Origin: Deltaproteobacteria bacterium
Lineage (GTDB): Bacteria > Desulfobacterota > Desulfobacteria > Desulfobacterales > JAFDCJ01
Assembly (NCBI GenBank): GCA_024277475.1
Contig: JAJRVC010000240.1
Span: forward strand, 1-24,054
Direction: 5' to 3'
DNA: 24,054 bases
A program made the position numbers and the translations under genes. Shown piece by piece: positions 1 through 7,744 of the stretch (positions within the stretch are counted from its first letter, which is position 1; every line of letters starts with the position of its first letter). The notes under the pieces are model-generated. The model was given only the letters and a program-made list of their open reading frames with translations, searched no databases and had not been told where the DNA came from.

Positions 1-397
1 ACCACCGTAAATTGATACCTAATTTTCAATTTTTCCCTGAGAATCAAGGTGAAATATCCGGCCTGCTCTTGGACAGTCATATTAAAAACCAATAGCCTTT
101 TTGGTGGAGTTTATAGATTCCATCTCCCTAACCCGTCTTTTCTTTTTCAACCAATTTTGCCATTTTTTCTAATTTCTCCTACTCTTTTCGCGGATTTTAG
201 CAAAATTCCGGTAATAATTTTTAATCCATCCGACCATCCGTAACCAACATCCCTTAAGCTATATCCTCAAGTTTTTCCCTATTTCTACCGATATTCTGAA
301 TGTGAATCCGCAACCCGGCTTTATCAATAATAGTGTCCACGGTCAGCTTGCCCATCGTTCAGAGTATAACTTTACTAAACGAATAAAGAACATAAAT
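1..397. other. Gene-free stretch at left edge
   Basis: AT-rich sequence upstream of the CAP-domain gene. A short open frame at 49-243 has hydrophobic, Phe/Pro-rich composition with no recognisable domain and no convincing ribosome binding site, so I do not call it. The frame of the CAP gene stays open upstream to a GTG at 302, but the residues between 302 and 398 look unlike protein and would precede a good signal peptide, so this part is treated as 5' leader. No clear promoter or hairpin was found. Confidence 0.5.
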
Positions 398-1996
398 ATG
401 CATTTGATCAAGAAAAGAAGCAAATCCCTCCAAATATTACTTTGCATCGTAATCTTCAATTTTTCCGTAGCCGGATCACCAGTTAACAGCTTTGCTGCAG
501 AATCAGGTCAGCAGCCCAATGAACCTGTAGACGCGTCTGACAGGCTATCTGATACATTTATGGCTGTTGCCGAACCGGACCCTCCTCGCAGTGAAGAGTC
601 GGATAAAACATCGGCGGAATTTTTAGGCAAGTCAACCCCTCGATCTACCGCTGCCATGGTCGAGTGGACATACCATAAAACCATGGATAATGAGCACCCG
701 GATGATAGCGAACAGCAATTGCTGTGGTTGACAAATCGGGCCAGGGCCAACCCGGGACAGGAGGGGCAATGGCTAGCCACCGTTGACGATTACCATATCA
801 ATATGGCCCGCTCATATTTTGACGTGAATCTGGCGCTACTTCAAGATGAATTCGAAAGTTATGCAGTCAAGCCGCCGGCTGCTTTTGATGTCAGATTATA
901 TAACGCCGCCAAAGCCCATTCAGAAGATTTAATCCAGCGAGATGCTCAGGACCACAATCAGCAGTTTGACCAAATCGATGCCGCCGGTTTTGTCTATTCC
1001 CAGGTACGCGGCAATGTGTTTTCATACGCCTACACAGCCCTTTACGGTCATGCCGCATTTAATATCGACTGGGGGGCAGGCGACGGTACCGGCATGCAGC
1101 CCGGGCGTGGGCACCGGAAGGCCATCATGTCTTTAGACGGTAACTACACCAATGTGGGTGTCGCTGTGGTCCAGGAGCATGAACCGTCGACCGCTGTCGG
1201 TCCACTGGTGATCACCGGAAACTATGGCAGGGCCAATCCGAATGAACCGGATCACTATAATCGCTTTCTCGTCGGAACGGTTTGGTCGGACTTAAACGGC
1301 AATGATCTATTCGATCCAGATGAGGGCATAGGCGGTGTTACCGTCATTCCGGACGGGGGTTCTTTTTATGCAGTTACATCAAACAGCGGGGGTTATGCTA
1401 TCCCCATCCTGGTGCAGGGTGAAGTTGTTGTAACATTTTCCGGATCCTCTCTTGTTGATGATGTTGTTCAACCGGTAACGGTCGGCAGTGACAGTGTGCT
1501 GGTAGATTGCATTGTCAATCAAGAATTCTACAAACCCGAGATTAACACCGGTCCGGCGTCTGTTCTTTCTTCTGATTCAGCTAATTTAACAGGTCTGGTT
1601 AACCCCAATGATCAGAGCGCTGTATATTATTTTGAATATGGCAGCACACCGGATTTGGACTATGTGAGCAATGACTATGTCGTTCAGGAGGACAGTACCA
1701 TTGTCATTAAAGTGGAAGGACTTGACCCGGAAACGACATATCACTACAGAATTGTTGCCTCCAATAGCGTCGGCACCAGCTATGGGCAGACAGCCTCATT
1801 TTACAACACGTTTTCCGAGTCGAAAAAGCCGCAAACTTCAGATGGCGGCGGTAGCGGTGGCGGGTGTTACATAACTTCGATAACAGGCAGCAGTGCCGCG
1901 ATTTATGGGCCCTACCCTTTGATTATCCTGTTTACCGTTTCTTTTAGTGTCCTGGCTGGACGGTTTTTGTGGAATTATTTTAAACCAGCCATCTAA
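398..1996 (+). CDS. Secreted CAP/SCP-domain protein with Fn3-like domain and C-terminal Cys/TM tail
   Basis: 532-residue surface protein of unknown role. I start at ATG 398 because it gives a classic signal peptide (basic MHLIKKRSK, hydrophobic core, cleavage near SFAA-ES at about 34); a GTG at 302 would add 32 unlikely residues. Domains: low-complexity acidic linker (35-100); CAP/SCP fold (about 105-280) with LLWLTNRARANP, AKAHSEDL (His174), a GHAAF block and GRGHRKAIM (His239); an SdrD-B-like segment (about 290-370, DLNGNDLFDPDEG); a fibronectin-III-like domain (about 380-470, VNPNDQS and YYFEYGS). The tail is a Gly run ending in Cys490, then a membrane span (about 504-525) and a short KPAI end. 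Many relatives read GENVFSYA where this one reads RGNVFSYA, so one of the four classical CAP residues (Glu) is missing. The tail resembles GGGC-type sorting or lipid-anchor signals. The domain calls are strong; the function is unknown. It has no evident link to the downstream operon. Confidence 0.85.
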   Translation: MHLIKKRSKSLQILLCIVIFNFSVAGSPVNSFAAESGQQPNEPVDASDRLSDTFMAVAEPDPPRSEESDKTSAEFLGKSTPRSTAAMVEWTYHKTMDNEHPDDSEQQLLWLTNRARANPGQEGQWLATVDDYHINMARSYFDVNLALLQDEFESYAVKPPAAFDVRLYNAAKAHSEDLIQRDAQDHNQQFDQIDAAGFVYSQVRGNVFSYAYTALYGHAAFNIDWGAGDGTGMQPGRGHRKAIMSLDGNYTNVGVAVVQEHEPSTAVGPLVITGNYGRANPNEPDHYNRFLVGTVWSDLNGNDLFDPDEGIGGVTVIPDGGSFYAVTSNSGGYAIPILVQGEVVVTFSGSSLVDDVVQPVTVGSDSVLVDCIVNQEFYKPEINTGPASVLSSDSANLTGLVNPNDQSAVYYFEYGSTPDLDYVSNDYVVQEDSTIVIKVEGLDPETTYHYRIVASNSVGTSYGQTASFYNTFSESKKPQTSDGGGSGGGCYITSITGSSAAIYGPYPLIILFTVSFSVLAGRFLWNYFKPAI

Positions 1997-2019
1997 TGTC
2001 TAATGAGAATCGCTGAAAA

Positions 2020-2051
2020 AAACAACTATAGTCTCGCGGGTTGAGTTGTTT
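2020..2051 (+). terminator. Possible weak terminator hairpin after the CAP gene
   Basis: AAACAACT at 2020-2027 and AGTTGTTT at 2044-2051 form a perfect 8-bp inverted repeat with a 16-base loop, 24 bases after the stop codon. It is flanked by an A run upstream and the T-rich ACTTGTTT downstream. The stem is AT-rich, so this is a weak candidate only. Confidence 0.3.
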
Positions 2052-2141
2052 ACTTGTTTATGGATGTCCCCTGCGCCTACACCCTTCATTACTGAAAAAA
2101 ACCTCGTATTTAATATTGACATGTTTAGCATATCCGCACAC

Positions 2142-2159
2142 ATTGGTCTTGCCGGTCAA
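2142..2159. promoter_or_regulatory. Operator-like site, distal copy
   Basis: ATTGGTCTTGCCGG here matches the copy at 2364-2377 in 13 of 14 positions. GntR/FadR-type regulators commonly bind short GGT-N3-ACC-like palindromes. This copy has GGT-CTT-GCC, one base off the palindrome. It lies about 220 bases upstream of the promoter-proximal copy. Confidence 0.35.
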
Positions 2160-2336
2160 GCTGGCAATCTTTGCAATAATCCCTGACAACCACCTTGCTT
2201 TACGGTTAAAAATACAAAACAAAATCAACAAAAAGCTGTGCTGTGGGAAACGCCGGCACCACTATTTAATCTCAGACCTTTGTGATGATTTTTTCGGTAA
2301 TGGATATCTGTACATTCCTTTCTTATCATTTTTTTC

Positions 2337-2366
2337 TTGACAATCACATTACTCCATGATTCTATT
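2337..2366 (+). promoter_or_regulatory. Candidate promoter of the GntR gene
   Basis: A perfect TTGACA -35 (2337-2342) is followed after 18 bases by TCTATT (2361-2366), a 4/6 match to a sigma-70 -10. The operator-like palindrome begins inside the -10, so a bound repressor would block this promoter. The gene starts about 94 bases downstream of the -10. Confidence 0.45.
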
Positions 2367-2398
2367 GGTCTTACCGGCAACTCTGGTAAGCCTGGTAA
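2364..2398. promoter_or_regulatory. Candidate GntR operator cluster
   Basis: ATTGGTCTTACCGGCAA (2364-2380) contains the palindrome GGT-CTT-ACC (2367-2375). Two further GGTAA half-sites follow at 2385-2389 and 2394-2398, and TTACC (2371-2375) with GGTAA (2385-2389) gives a second, wider inverted pair. The position over the -10 region of the regulator's own gene fits autorepression. Which spacing the protein uses is unknown. Confidence 0.4.
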
Positions 2399-2459
2399 TT
2401 ATTGTGTTGCTTGTTTTATTTGCCAGAGCAAGTTGAAAAGCCAATAAGGGGCTCGAATC

Positions 2460-3194
2460 ATGGAATTTGAAAAAGTCCAACAGGTAAAATTCAAAAGAAA
2501 AAGTTCCATCATCGCAGATCAGATTCTCAAAATGATAAAATCCGGCCAGTATGATACCGGCTCCAAATTACCCCCGGAACGGACTTTGGCGGAACAGATG
2601 GGGGTGGGCCGGCCGTCGGTGAGAGAAGCGATCAGTGCGCTGCAGATCGTGGGCATCCTGGAAAGTCGCCCGGGCGACGGCAGTTATGTGGCTGAGCCTT
2701 GCGGTTTTGATGATCTTATGGCTCGGGCCCTCAACATGCTCGAGGCCAGCGACAGCCCCCTTGAGGTGTTGGAAGCCCGCAAAGCCCTGGAAATTGGTAT
2801 CGTCTATCTGGCAGTTAAAAAAGCCACCGGGGATGACATCCGGAAAATAAAAGACGCCTGGGAAAAGAAATATGAAAAAGGACGCACCGGTCAATATAAA
2901 GATTTTATACTCCTCGGTCAGGAGTTTCATTTGGCCATCGCCCGGGCCACAAAAAGTGCTGCCATTGTGTCGGTCCTGGATGAACTGATCAAAATTAACA
3001 TGCAGCCTCTCTGGGTAAATATGCGTAGCGCTTATTTAAATCAAGACCGGGTTCGTATCGATCAGATGCTTGAGTGGCATGCCGACATCGTTAAGGCCAT
3101 TGAGGAGCGAAATTCGCAACGGGCCATCCATCTGATGGAAGAGCACTTTGATATCAACATCAAACAGCAATACCAGGAAAATGACAATATTTAG
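2460..3194 (+). CDS. GntR family regulator, FadR subfamily (FCD domain)
   Basis: 244-residue cytoplasmic DNA-binding regulator. The N-terminal winged helix (about 13-80) shows the GntR signature: LPPERTLAEQMGVGRPSVREAISALQ, then a wing ending in RPGDGSYVAEP. The C-terminal all-helical FCD domain (about 95-230) carries the histidines expected of metal-binding FCD sensors: EFHLAIARAT, EWHADIVKAI and EEHFDI. Such domains usually bind carboxylic acids or sugar-acid metabolites through a metal ion. The length is typical. ATG 2460 follows an AAGGGG ribosome site. It is the first gene of the sugar-type ABC and dehydrogenase operon, 128 bases before the binding-protein gene, and is the likely local regulator of that operon. 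The operator-like repeats at 2142 and 2364 are the obvious candidate targets. The specific effector is not predictable. Confidence 0.92.
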   Translation: MEFEKVQQVKFKRKSSIIADQILKMIKSGQYDTGSKLPPERTLAEQMGVGRPSVREAISALQIVGILESRPGDGSYVAEPCGFDDLMARALNMLEASDSPLEVLEARKALEIGIVYLAVKKATGDDIRKIKDAWEKKYEKGRTGQYKDFILLGQEFHLAIARATKSAAIVSVLDELIKINMQPLWVNMRSAYLNQDRVRIDQMLEWHADIVKAIEERNSQRAIHLMEEHFDINIKQQYQENDNI

Positions 3195-3244
3195 CGGGCC
3201 AATCAGAGCCTGGTTTCGCAGGGAAGCAATACCTGGATGATGAG

Positions 3245-3262
3245 GTCAAACATAATTTTGAC
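3245..3262. promoter_or_regulatory. Inverted repeat upstream of the binding-protein gene
   Basis: GTCAAA (3245-3250) and TTTGAC (3257-3262) are perfect 6-bp arms with a 6-base spacer. The right arm overlaps a TTGACA hexamer (3258-3263), but no good -10 follows at normal spacing. It may be an operator or an internal promoter of the transporter genes; the sequence differs from the GGTCTTACC sites. Confidence 0.3.
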
Positions 3263-3322
3263 AAATGATGATTTAGGAACCAATTGGCCTGTAAACGGCC
3301 GAAACACAAAAAGGAGGGTATC

Positions 3323-4612
3323 ATGTTAGGTAAAAAAACCGTATTTTTGACACTACTCATTGGGTTCATCATCACCGCATTAGTCATAACGACGCCGGCA
3401 ACTGCGGAGGAAACCGTCACCCTTTGGAGCCATTGGGCCGACCATGAGACAAAGGTAAATTTTGTCGAAACTGCCGCCAGGAATTTTGAAGCCAAAAATC
3501 CGGGGGTCAAGGTCAAAATCACCTGGTACCAGAAAAAAGCCCTATATTCGGCTTTGAAGGTGGCCTTAATGGCCGGCAAAGCGCCGGACATATTTTATGC
3601 CGAGTTGAATCAGACCGAATACATCGACAACAACTTCCTGCTGCCCCTGGACGACCTGATCAACTGGAAAAACGTTGAACCCTGGGCGCGTAAAGCCTGG
3701 ATATTCAACGGCAAGACCTATGGCTTTCCACTGGAAGCGTACACGGTGGAACTCTATTACAATAAAATTTTGCTCAATAAACTCGGTTTCAAGCTTCCCG
3801 CCAACGGCCAGTTTGATCAGTCCGAATTCACCGCTCTAGTCAAAAAGGCACGGGCGTCCGGCATTACCCCGTTGGCCCAGGGCGTGGGTGACCGTCCGTA
3901 TCCGGGTCACTATGTGACTTATGAGTTACTGCTTAAAAAGCTTGGCAGTAAAGACTACAAAAAGCTTCTGACGGGCAAACTTTCTTACAAGGACCCCCGC
4001 GTAATCGAAACTCTGAACTGGGTCAAGAATCTTATTGATGACGGACTGTATCCAAAAAGTTTTGCCACTGTAAAACTAGGTGAGTCGCACCGCTATTTTT
4101 ACCTGAAGCCCGGCGCGCTGATGCTCGCCATGGGAAGCTGGTACTCAAGCCGCGCTTTCAACCCCCCGGAAAAAGGTGGTCAGCCTGAAGATTTCCCCCT
4201 CGGCATCATGCAGTTTCCGGACCCGGACGGCGCCGCCTGCTCCAATTGCAAGACCGCAGCCATCGGCGGTAGCTACGCGATCAACGCAGCCACCAAACAC
4301 CCCAAGCTGGCGGCCGGACTGCTGAACGAAATGGCCACACCCGAAATGGGAACCAAATGGCTTACGGAAACACTGGTCCAGTGCGGTGTGAAAGGTGACA
4401 CATCAAAAATCACCGGCAAGTACAAACCGTACTTTGAGGAGCTAAGCGAACGCAATCGGAACACCGAGGTGTTTGTCGGTATTCCTTTACAGCTTGCCCA
4501 GGGACAGTGCAAGGATTCACTCATACAGGTCATGAATGTAGCCTTTCCGGCGGGTCTCATCTCGGTAAAGGATGCCGCCGCCCAGATGGACGCCGCCTGC
4601 TACAAACCGTAA
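3323..4612 (+). CDS. Sugar ABC transporter substrate-binding protein (family 1)
   Basis: 430-residue periplasmic binding protein of the MalE/UgpB class. ATG 3323 is chosen over an upstream TTG because a strong AAGGAGG site sits at 3311-3317 and the resulting N-terminus is a Sec signal peptide (MLGKKTVF, hydrophobic core, cleavage near ATA-EE at about 28). The mature protein begins with ETVTLWSHWADH and contains the family hallmarks KVALMAGKAPDIFY, LLPLDDLI, YGFPLEAYTVELYYNK and, late in the protein, AAIGGSYAINAATKHP. It should capture a sugar, sugar acid or polyol and deliver it to the permease pair downstream. The gene precedes the permease genes by 125 bases, a gap holding structured RNA, which often keeps binding proteins more abundant than permeases. 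The ligand is not inferable from sequence. Confidence 0.92.
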   Translation: MLGKKTVFLTLLIGFIITALVITTPATAEETVTLWSHWADHETKVNFVETAARNFEAKNPGVKVKITWYQKKALYSALKVALMAGKAPDIFYAELNQTEYIDNNFLLPLDDLINWKNVEPWARKAWIFNGKTYGFPLEAYTVELYYNKILLNKLGFKLPANGQFDQSEFTALVKKARASGITPLAQGVGDRPYPGHYVTYELLLKKLGSKDYKKLLTGKLSYKDPRVIETLNWVKNLIDDGLYPKSFATVKLGESHRYFYLKPGALMLAMGSWYSSRAFNPPEKGGQPEDFPLGIMQFPDPDGAACSNCKTAAIGGSYAINAATKHPKLAAGLLNEMATPEMGTKWLTETLVQCGVKGDTSKITGKYKPYFEELSERNRNTEVFVGIPLQLAQGQCKDSLIQVMNVAFPAGLISVKDAAAQMDAACYKP

Positions 4613-4639
4613 GATCGTGCGTGAAGCCGACTTTAATGA

Positions 4640-4700
4640 ATTCCGGGAATGTGAGTGGAAGACAAACTGCCGATGCGCTTTGTTTCCCACCCCGCATTCC
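4640..4700 (+). repeat. Intercistronic structured element (ATTCC/GGAAT arms)
   Basis: ATTCC-G-GGAAT (4640-4650) is a perfect small palindrome, and the same GGAATG (4646-4651) can alternatively pair with CATTCC at 4695-4700, extended by imperfect pairing of the inner GTGG/CCAC and CAAA/TTTG stretches. The two structures exclude one another. It sits between the binding-protein and permease genes, where hairpins commonly stabilise the upstream message. There is no T run, so it is unlikely to be a terminator. Confidence 0.35.
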
Positions 4701-4737
4701 TTGTATTCCTATTGAGCCCTTTGTGGATGCCTGATAC

Positions 4738-5706
4738 ATGTCAACTATGACCGATAGGGTGCCGGCTCGAGCAGAAGAGCCCCTGTGGCAGAAGTGGAGA
4801 AACCGGCTGCGCCTGGATCCGCTGCATTGCCGCTGGAACACCATTATGGTATTTTTAGCGCCGGCACTGGTGATGTACGTGGGATTTACGGCATTCCCGG
4901 TGCTGCGCACCTTTTACAACAGTTTCCACCGCATAAAACCCGGGGGCATCACGGAATTCGTCGGTCTGGCCAATTTCATCGATCTGTTCTCGCGGGATCT
5001 GACATTCTTTACGGCTGTCAAGAATACCATGATCTGGGCGACCGTCCAGCCGTGCATAGAAGTAGGCATCGGGCTTCTGCTGGCACTTTGTTTGTATGCC
5101 AAGGTGCCCTTTGCGCGTATCTTCAGGGTACTGTGGTTTACGCCGGTTCTGCTCTCCTATGTCGTGGTCGGCATTATCTGGATGTGGATTTATAATTACG
5201 ACTGGGGAATCTTAAACGGGTTGTTGCGATGGGTCGGCCTTGATGACCTGGCGCACACCTGGCTGGGTGACCCCAAGACCGCCCTGTGGTCGCTCATGTT
5301 TACCCAAACCTGGATGTGGGCGGGGTTTAATATGGTGGTCTCACTGGCGGCTGTTTCGGCGCTGCCGTCAGAGGTCCTGGAGGCAGCGGAGCTGGACAAC
5401 TGCGGCTGGTTCAAGAAACTGTTTTTTGTGATCATTCCCATGATCCGGCCCACATTGCTCAACCTGCTGATCCTCTCTTTTATAGGCAAGATGCGTATCT
5501 TTGACCTGGTATGGATCATGACCGGCGGCGGGCCCCTGTGGTCAACGGAAACCGTGGCCACCTATGTTTACAAGCGCGCTTTTGACTGGAACACCTTCGA
5601 CCTCGGCTATCCGTCAACCATCGCCACGGTATGGTTCGTTGTGGTCCTAATCTTCGTGCTGGCCCTCAACACCCTGCTGCGACAGCGTGACCGGCTGGAG
5701 TACTGA
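4738..5706 (+). CDS. Sugar ABC transporter permease (MalF/UgpA-like)
   Basis: 322-residue inner-membrane permease, one half of the importer channel. About six hydrophobic spans are visible: the first at roughly 35-60 (TIMVFLAPALVMYVGF), the others at regular intervals to the C-terminus (TVWFVVVLIFVLAL). The cytoplasmic EAA loop that contacts the ATPase is clear: EVLEAAELDNCGWFKKLFFVIIPMIRPT. Length and topology fit the family. ATG 4738 is used although its ribosome site is weak. Only 3 bases separate the stop from the next permease gene, so the two are translationally coupled. It works with the MalG-like permease, the 6581-7705 ATPase and the 3323-4612 binding protein. Confidence 0.93.
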   Translation: MSTMTDRVPARAEEPLWQKWRNRLRLDPLHCRWNTIMVFLAPALVMYVGFTAFPVLRTFYNSFHRIKPGGITEFVGLANFIDLFSRDLTFFTAVKNTMIWATVQPCIEVGIGLLLALCLYAKVPFARIFRVLWFTPVLLSYVVVGIIWMWIYNYDWGILNGLLRWVGLDDLAHTWLGDPKTALWSLMFTQTWMWAGFNMVVSLAAVSALPSEVLEAAELDNCGWFKKLFFVIIPMIRPTLLNLLILSFIGKMRIFDLVWIMTGGGPLWSTETVATYVYKRAFDWNTFDLGYPSTIATVWFVVVLIFVLALNTLLRQRDRLEY

Positions 5707-5709
5707 TCG

Positions 5710-6540
5710 ATGAATTTAATTTTGCGCAGATGGAAACAGGCGTTGCTGATGATTGTGCTCTCGGGATACACCGCTTATGCGGCCGGGCCGTTTATATGGG
5801 TCAGCCTGATGTCGCTGCGCACCACCCCGGAAATCAGCGAAAATCCATATGCCTTTCCCTCAGTCTTTCACTGGGAAAAATTTGTCACAGCCTGGAGTCA
5901 GTCAAATTATAATGTCTATTTCTGGAACAGTATGATGGTGACCGGTACCGCCGTGCTGGGAGTGACACTCATCGGCAGCATGGCGGCCCACTGTCTGGCG
6001 CGGTACCGTTTTCCCGGCAATCGACTGGTCCTGTTCACCATCTTCAGCACGCTGATCTTTCCGCCTCAAATCGTAATGATTTCACTGTTTCAGGTGCTGG
6101 TGGAATACGGCCTGTTCGATACCCGTTACGGTCTTGTCCTAGTATATATAGCCCTGCAGTTGCCGCTGACGGTTTACATTTTGGAAGGATTCTTCTCACG
6201 ACTGCCCCAGGATCTTTTTGATGCGGCCAAAATGGACGGCTATTCGAACTTCGAGATCTATTGGCGCCTGACCCTGCCCATCGGTCTGCCGGCCATTGCC
6301 ACCACGGTTATTTTAAACTTTATTTATATCTGGAACGAGTTCTTGTTCGCAGTTGTGTTAATTGCCAGTGATGAGAAGCGTACCCTGCCCCTGGGAATCC
6401 AGAAATTTTACGGCGACCGCTTGGAGGACGTCGGGATGATTGCAACGGGTGTGATGATATCCGTGATCCCCGTCATCCTGATCTACATTTTCTTTTCCGA
6501 GAAAATGATCAAAGGCATGACTGCTGGGGCAGTAAAATGA
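5710..6540 (+). CDS. Sugar ABC transporter permease (MalG/UgpE-like)
   Basis: 276-residue second permease of the importer. The N-terminal span (LMIVLSGYTAYAAGPFIWV) is followed by a periplasmic stretch with the common PSVFHWEKFVTAW pattern, five further spans and the EAA loop DLFDAAKMDGYSNFEIYWRLTLPIGLPA. The NEFLFAVVL motif typical of MalG-like subunits is present near 210-220. Its ATG lies 3 bases after the previous stop. The downstream ATPase starts 40 bases later. The family call is firm; substrate specificity is set mainly by the binding protein and is unknown. Confidence 0.93.
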   Translation: MNLILRRWKQALLMIVLSGYTAYAAGPFIWVSLMSLRTTPEISENPYAFPSVFHWEKFVTAWSQSNYNVYFWNSMMVTGTAVLGVTLIGSMAAHCLARYRFPGNRLVLFTIFSTLIFPPQIVMISLFQVLVEYGLFDTRYGLVLVYIALQLPLTVYILEGFFSRLPQDLFDAAKMDGYSNFEIYWRLTLPIGLPAIATTVILNFIYIWNEFLFAVVLIASDEKRTLPLGIQKFYGDRLEDVGMIATGVMISVIPVILIYIFFSEKMIKGMTAGAVK

Positions 6541-6580
6541 TGGAACTTGATTAGCCCTATAATTGTAACAGGAAAAATCC

Positions 6581-7705
6581 ATGGCAATTGTTCAGTTGGA
6601 AAGTGTCAGCAAACGCTATCCCGGCGCCCATGAACTGGCGGTGGAGAATTTTAATCTTACGGTCGCCGATGGTGAATTCATGGTGCTTTTAGGGCCATCG
6701 GGTTGTGGCAAATCCACTGTCCTCAGGATGATCGCCGGTCTGGAATCGATCACTTCCGGCACACTTCGCATTGACGATCAGGTCATGAATACCGTTCCGG
6801 CCAAGGACCGGGACATTGCCATGGTATTCCAATCCTATGCCCTCTACCCGCATATGACGGTGGAGGGTAACCTGGGGTTTGGTCTGCGCCGGCGCGCAGT
6901 CGCCAAAGAAGAAATCGCCAATCGTATCGGCAAGGAGGCGGAACTGCTGGGGTTGACCCGGTTTCTCAGCCGCAAACCCCACGCCCTGTCCGGCGGCCAA
7001 CGTCAACGCGTCGCTTTGGGACGTGCCATTGTACGCGACCCCAAGGTTTTTTTGTTTGATGAACCCTTATCGAACTTGGATGCGGCCTTGCGCGTGAGCA
7101 CACGAAACGAACTGGTCAAGCTGCACCAGCGTCTCGGTGCCACCATGATTTACGTCACCCATGACCAGGTGGAGGCTATGACCATGGGCCGGCGGATTTG
7201 CATCATCAACAGCGGGAAATTGGTTCAAGTAGGTGAACCGCTTAAGGTTTACCGGGAACCGGCCGACACGTTCGTCGCAAAATTTCTGGGCAACCCGCCA
7301 ATGAATTTGCTCTCAGCCCGGTTGGAGATCGCCGGTCAAAACGTCGCTGTTCGGTTCGGGGACCATTTTCTTCCGCTTCCTGTTCTGGACCCATCAAAAC
7401 TGGCCCGCTATATCGACCGTACGGTCATTTTCGGAATCAGACCTGAAGATCTCCATGAGAGTTCGCCGGAGTTATCCCGCAAACAAACAACCTCTTTTTC
7501 AACCAGAGTCGAGGCCGTCGAAGCGCTCGGAGCGGAAACCCTGCTGATCCTGGCCCTTGAAGGAGCAGATGATTTTATGCGGGCCCGCCTCGACCGGGAC
7601 ACCGTTGCCCGCGTGGGAGACACCCTTCCTATTCACATTGATACTGATAAAGTGTACTTGTTCGATCCGGAGTCCACCGGAGTCATCAAATGCCGGAGAG
7701 ATTAA
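6581..7705 (+). CDS. Sugar ABC transporter ATP-binding protein (MalK/UgpC-like)
   Basis: 374-residue ATPase that powers the importer from the cytoplasmic face. Visible motifs: Walker A GPSGCGKST (38-46), Q-loop MVFQSYALYPHMTV (81-94), signature LSGGQ (136-140), Walker B VFLFDEP (156-162), D-loop SNLD and switch His194 (YVTHDQVEAMTM). From about 235 a TOBE/MOP-type C-terminal domain follows, with FGIRPEDL, as in MalK-type proteins that can also be regulated through this domain. The ribosome site CAGGA precedes ATG 6581. It completes the transporter, and the catabolic genes start 39 bases after its stop. Such ATPases are sometimes shared by several importers in a cell. Confidence 0.94.
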   Translation: MAIVQLESVSKRYPGAHELAVENFNLTVADGEFMVLLGPSGCGKSTVLRMIAGLESITSGTLRIDDQVMNTVPAKDRDIAMVFQSYALYPHMTVEGNLGFGLRRRAVAKEEIANRIGKEAELLGLTRFLSRKPHALSGGQRQRVALGRAIVRDPKVFLFDEPLSNLDAALRVSTRNELVKLHQRLGATMIYVTHDQVEAMTMGRRICIINSGKLVQVGEPLKVYREPADTFVAKFLGNPPMNLLSARLEIAGQNVAVRFGDHFLPLPVLDPSKLARYIDRTVIFGIRPEDLHESSPELSRKQTTSFSTRVEAVEALGAETLLILALEGADDFMRARLDRDTVARVGDTLPIHIDTDKVYLFDPESTGVIKCRRD

Positions 7706-7744
7706 CTCCAAATATAAACAAAACTCAATTAAGGATGGTAAACA

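Larger units (their letters stand above)
1997..2459. other. 463-base intergenic region ahead of the GntR gene
   Basis: No gene is supported here; an open frame at 2041-2340 has no family resemblance. The region holds a possible AT-rich hairpin just after the CAP gene (2020-2051), two copies of an operator-like sequence (2142-2159 and 2364-2380), a good -35 box at 2337-2342 and GGTAA half-sites at 2385-2389 and 2394-2398. It most likely carries the control region of the GntR-led operon. Confidence 0.55.

Noticed and set aside
49..243. 64-codon plus-strand open frame
   Set aside because: Phe/Pro-rich composition, no ribosome site, no recognisable domain; typical of AT-rich non-coding sequence.
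2041..2340. 99-codon plus-strand open frame before the GntR gene
   Set aside because: No family resemblance, and it overlaps operator-like repeats and the likely promoter of the regulator gene.
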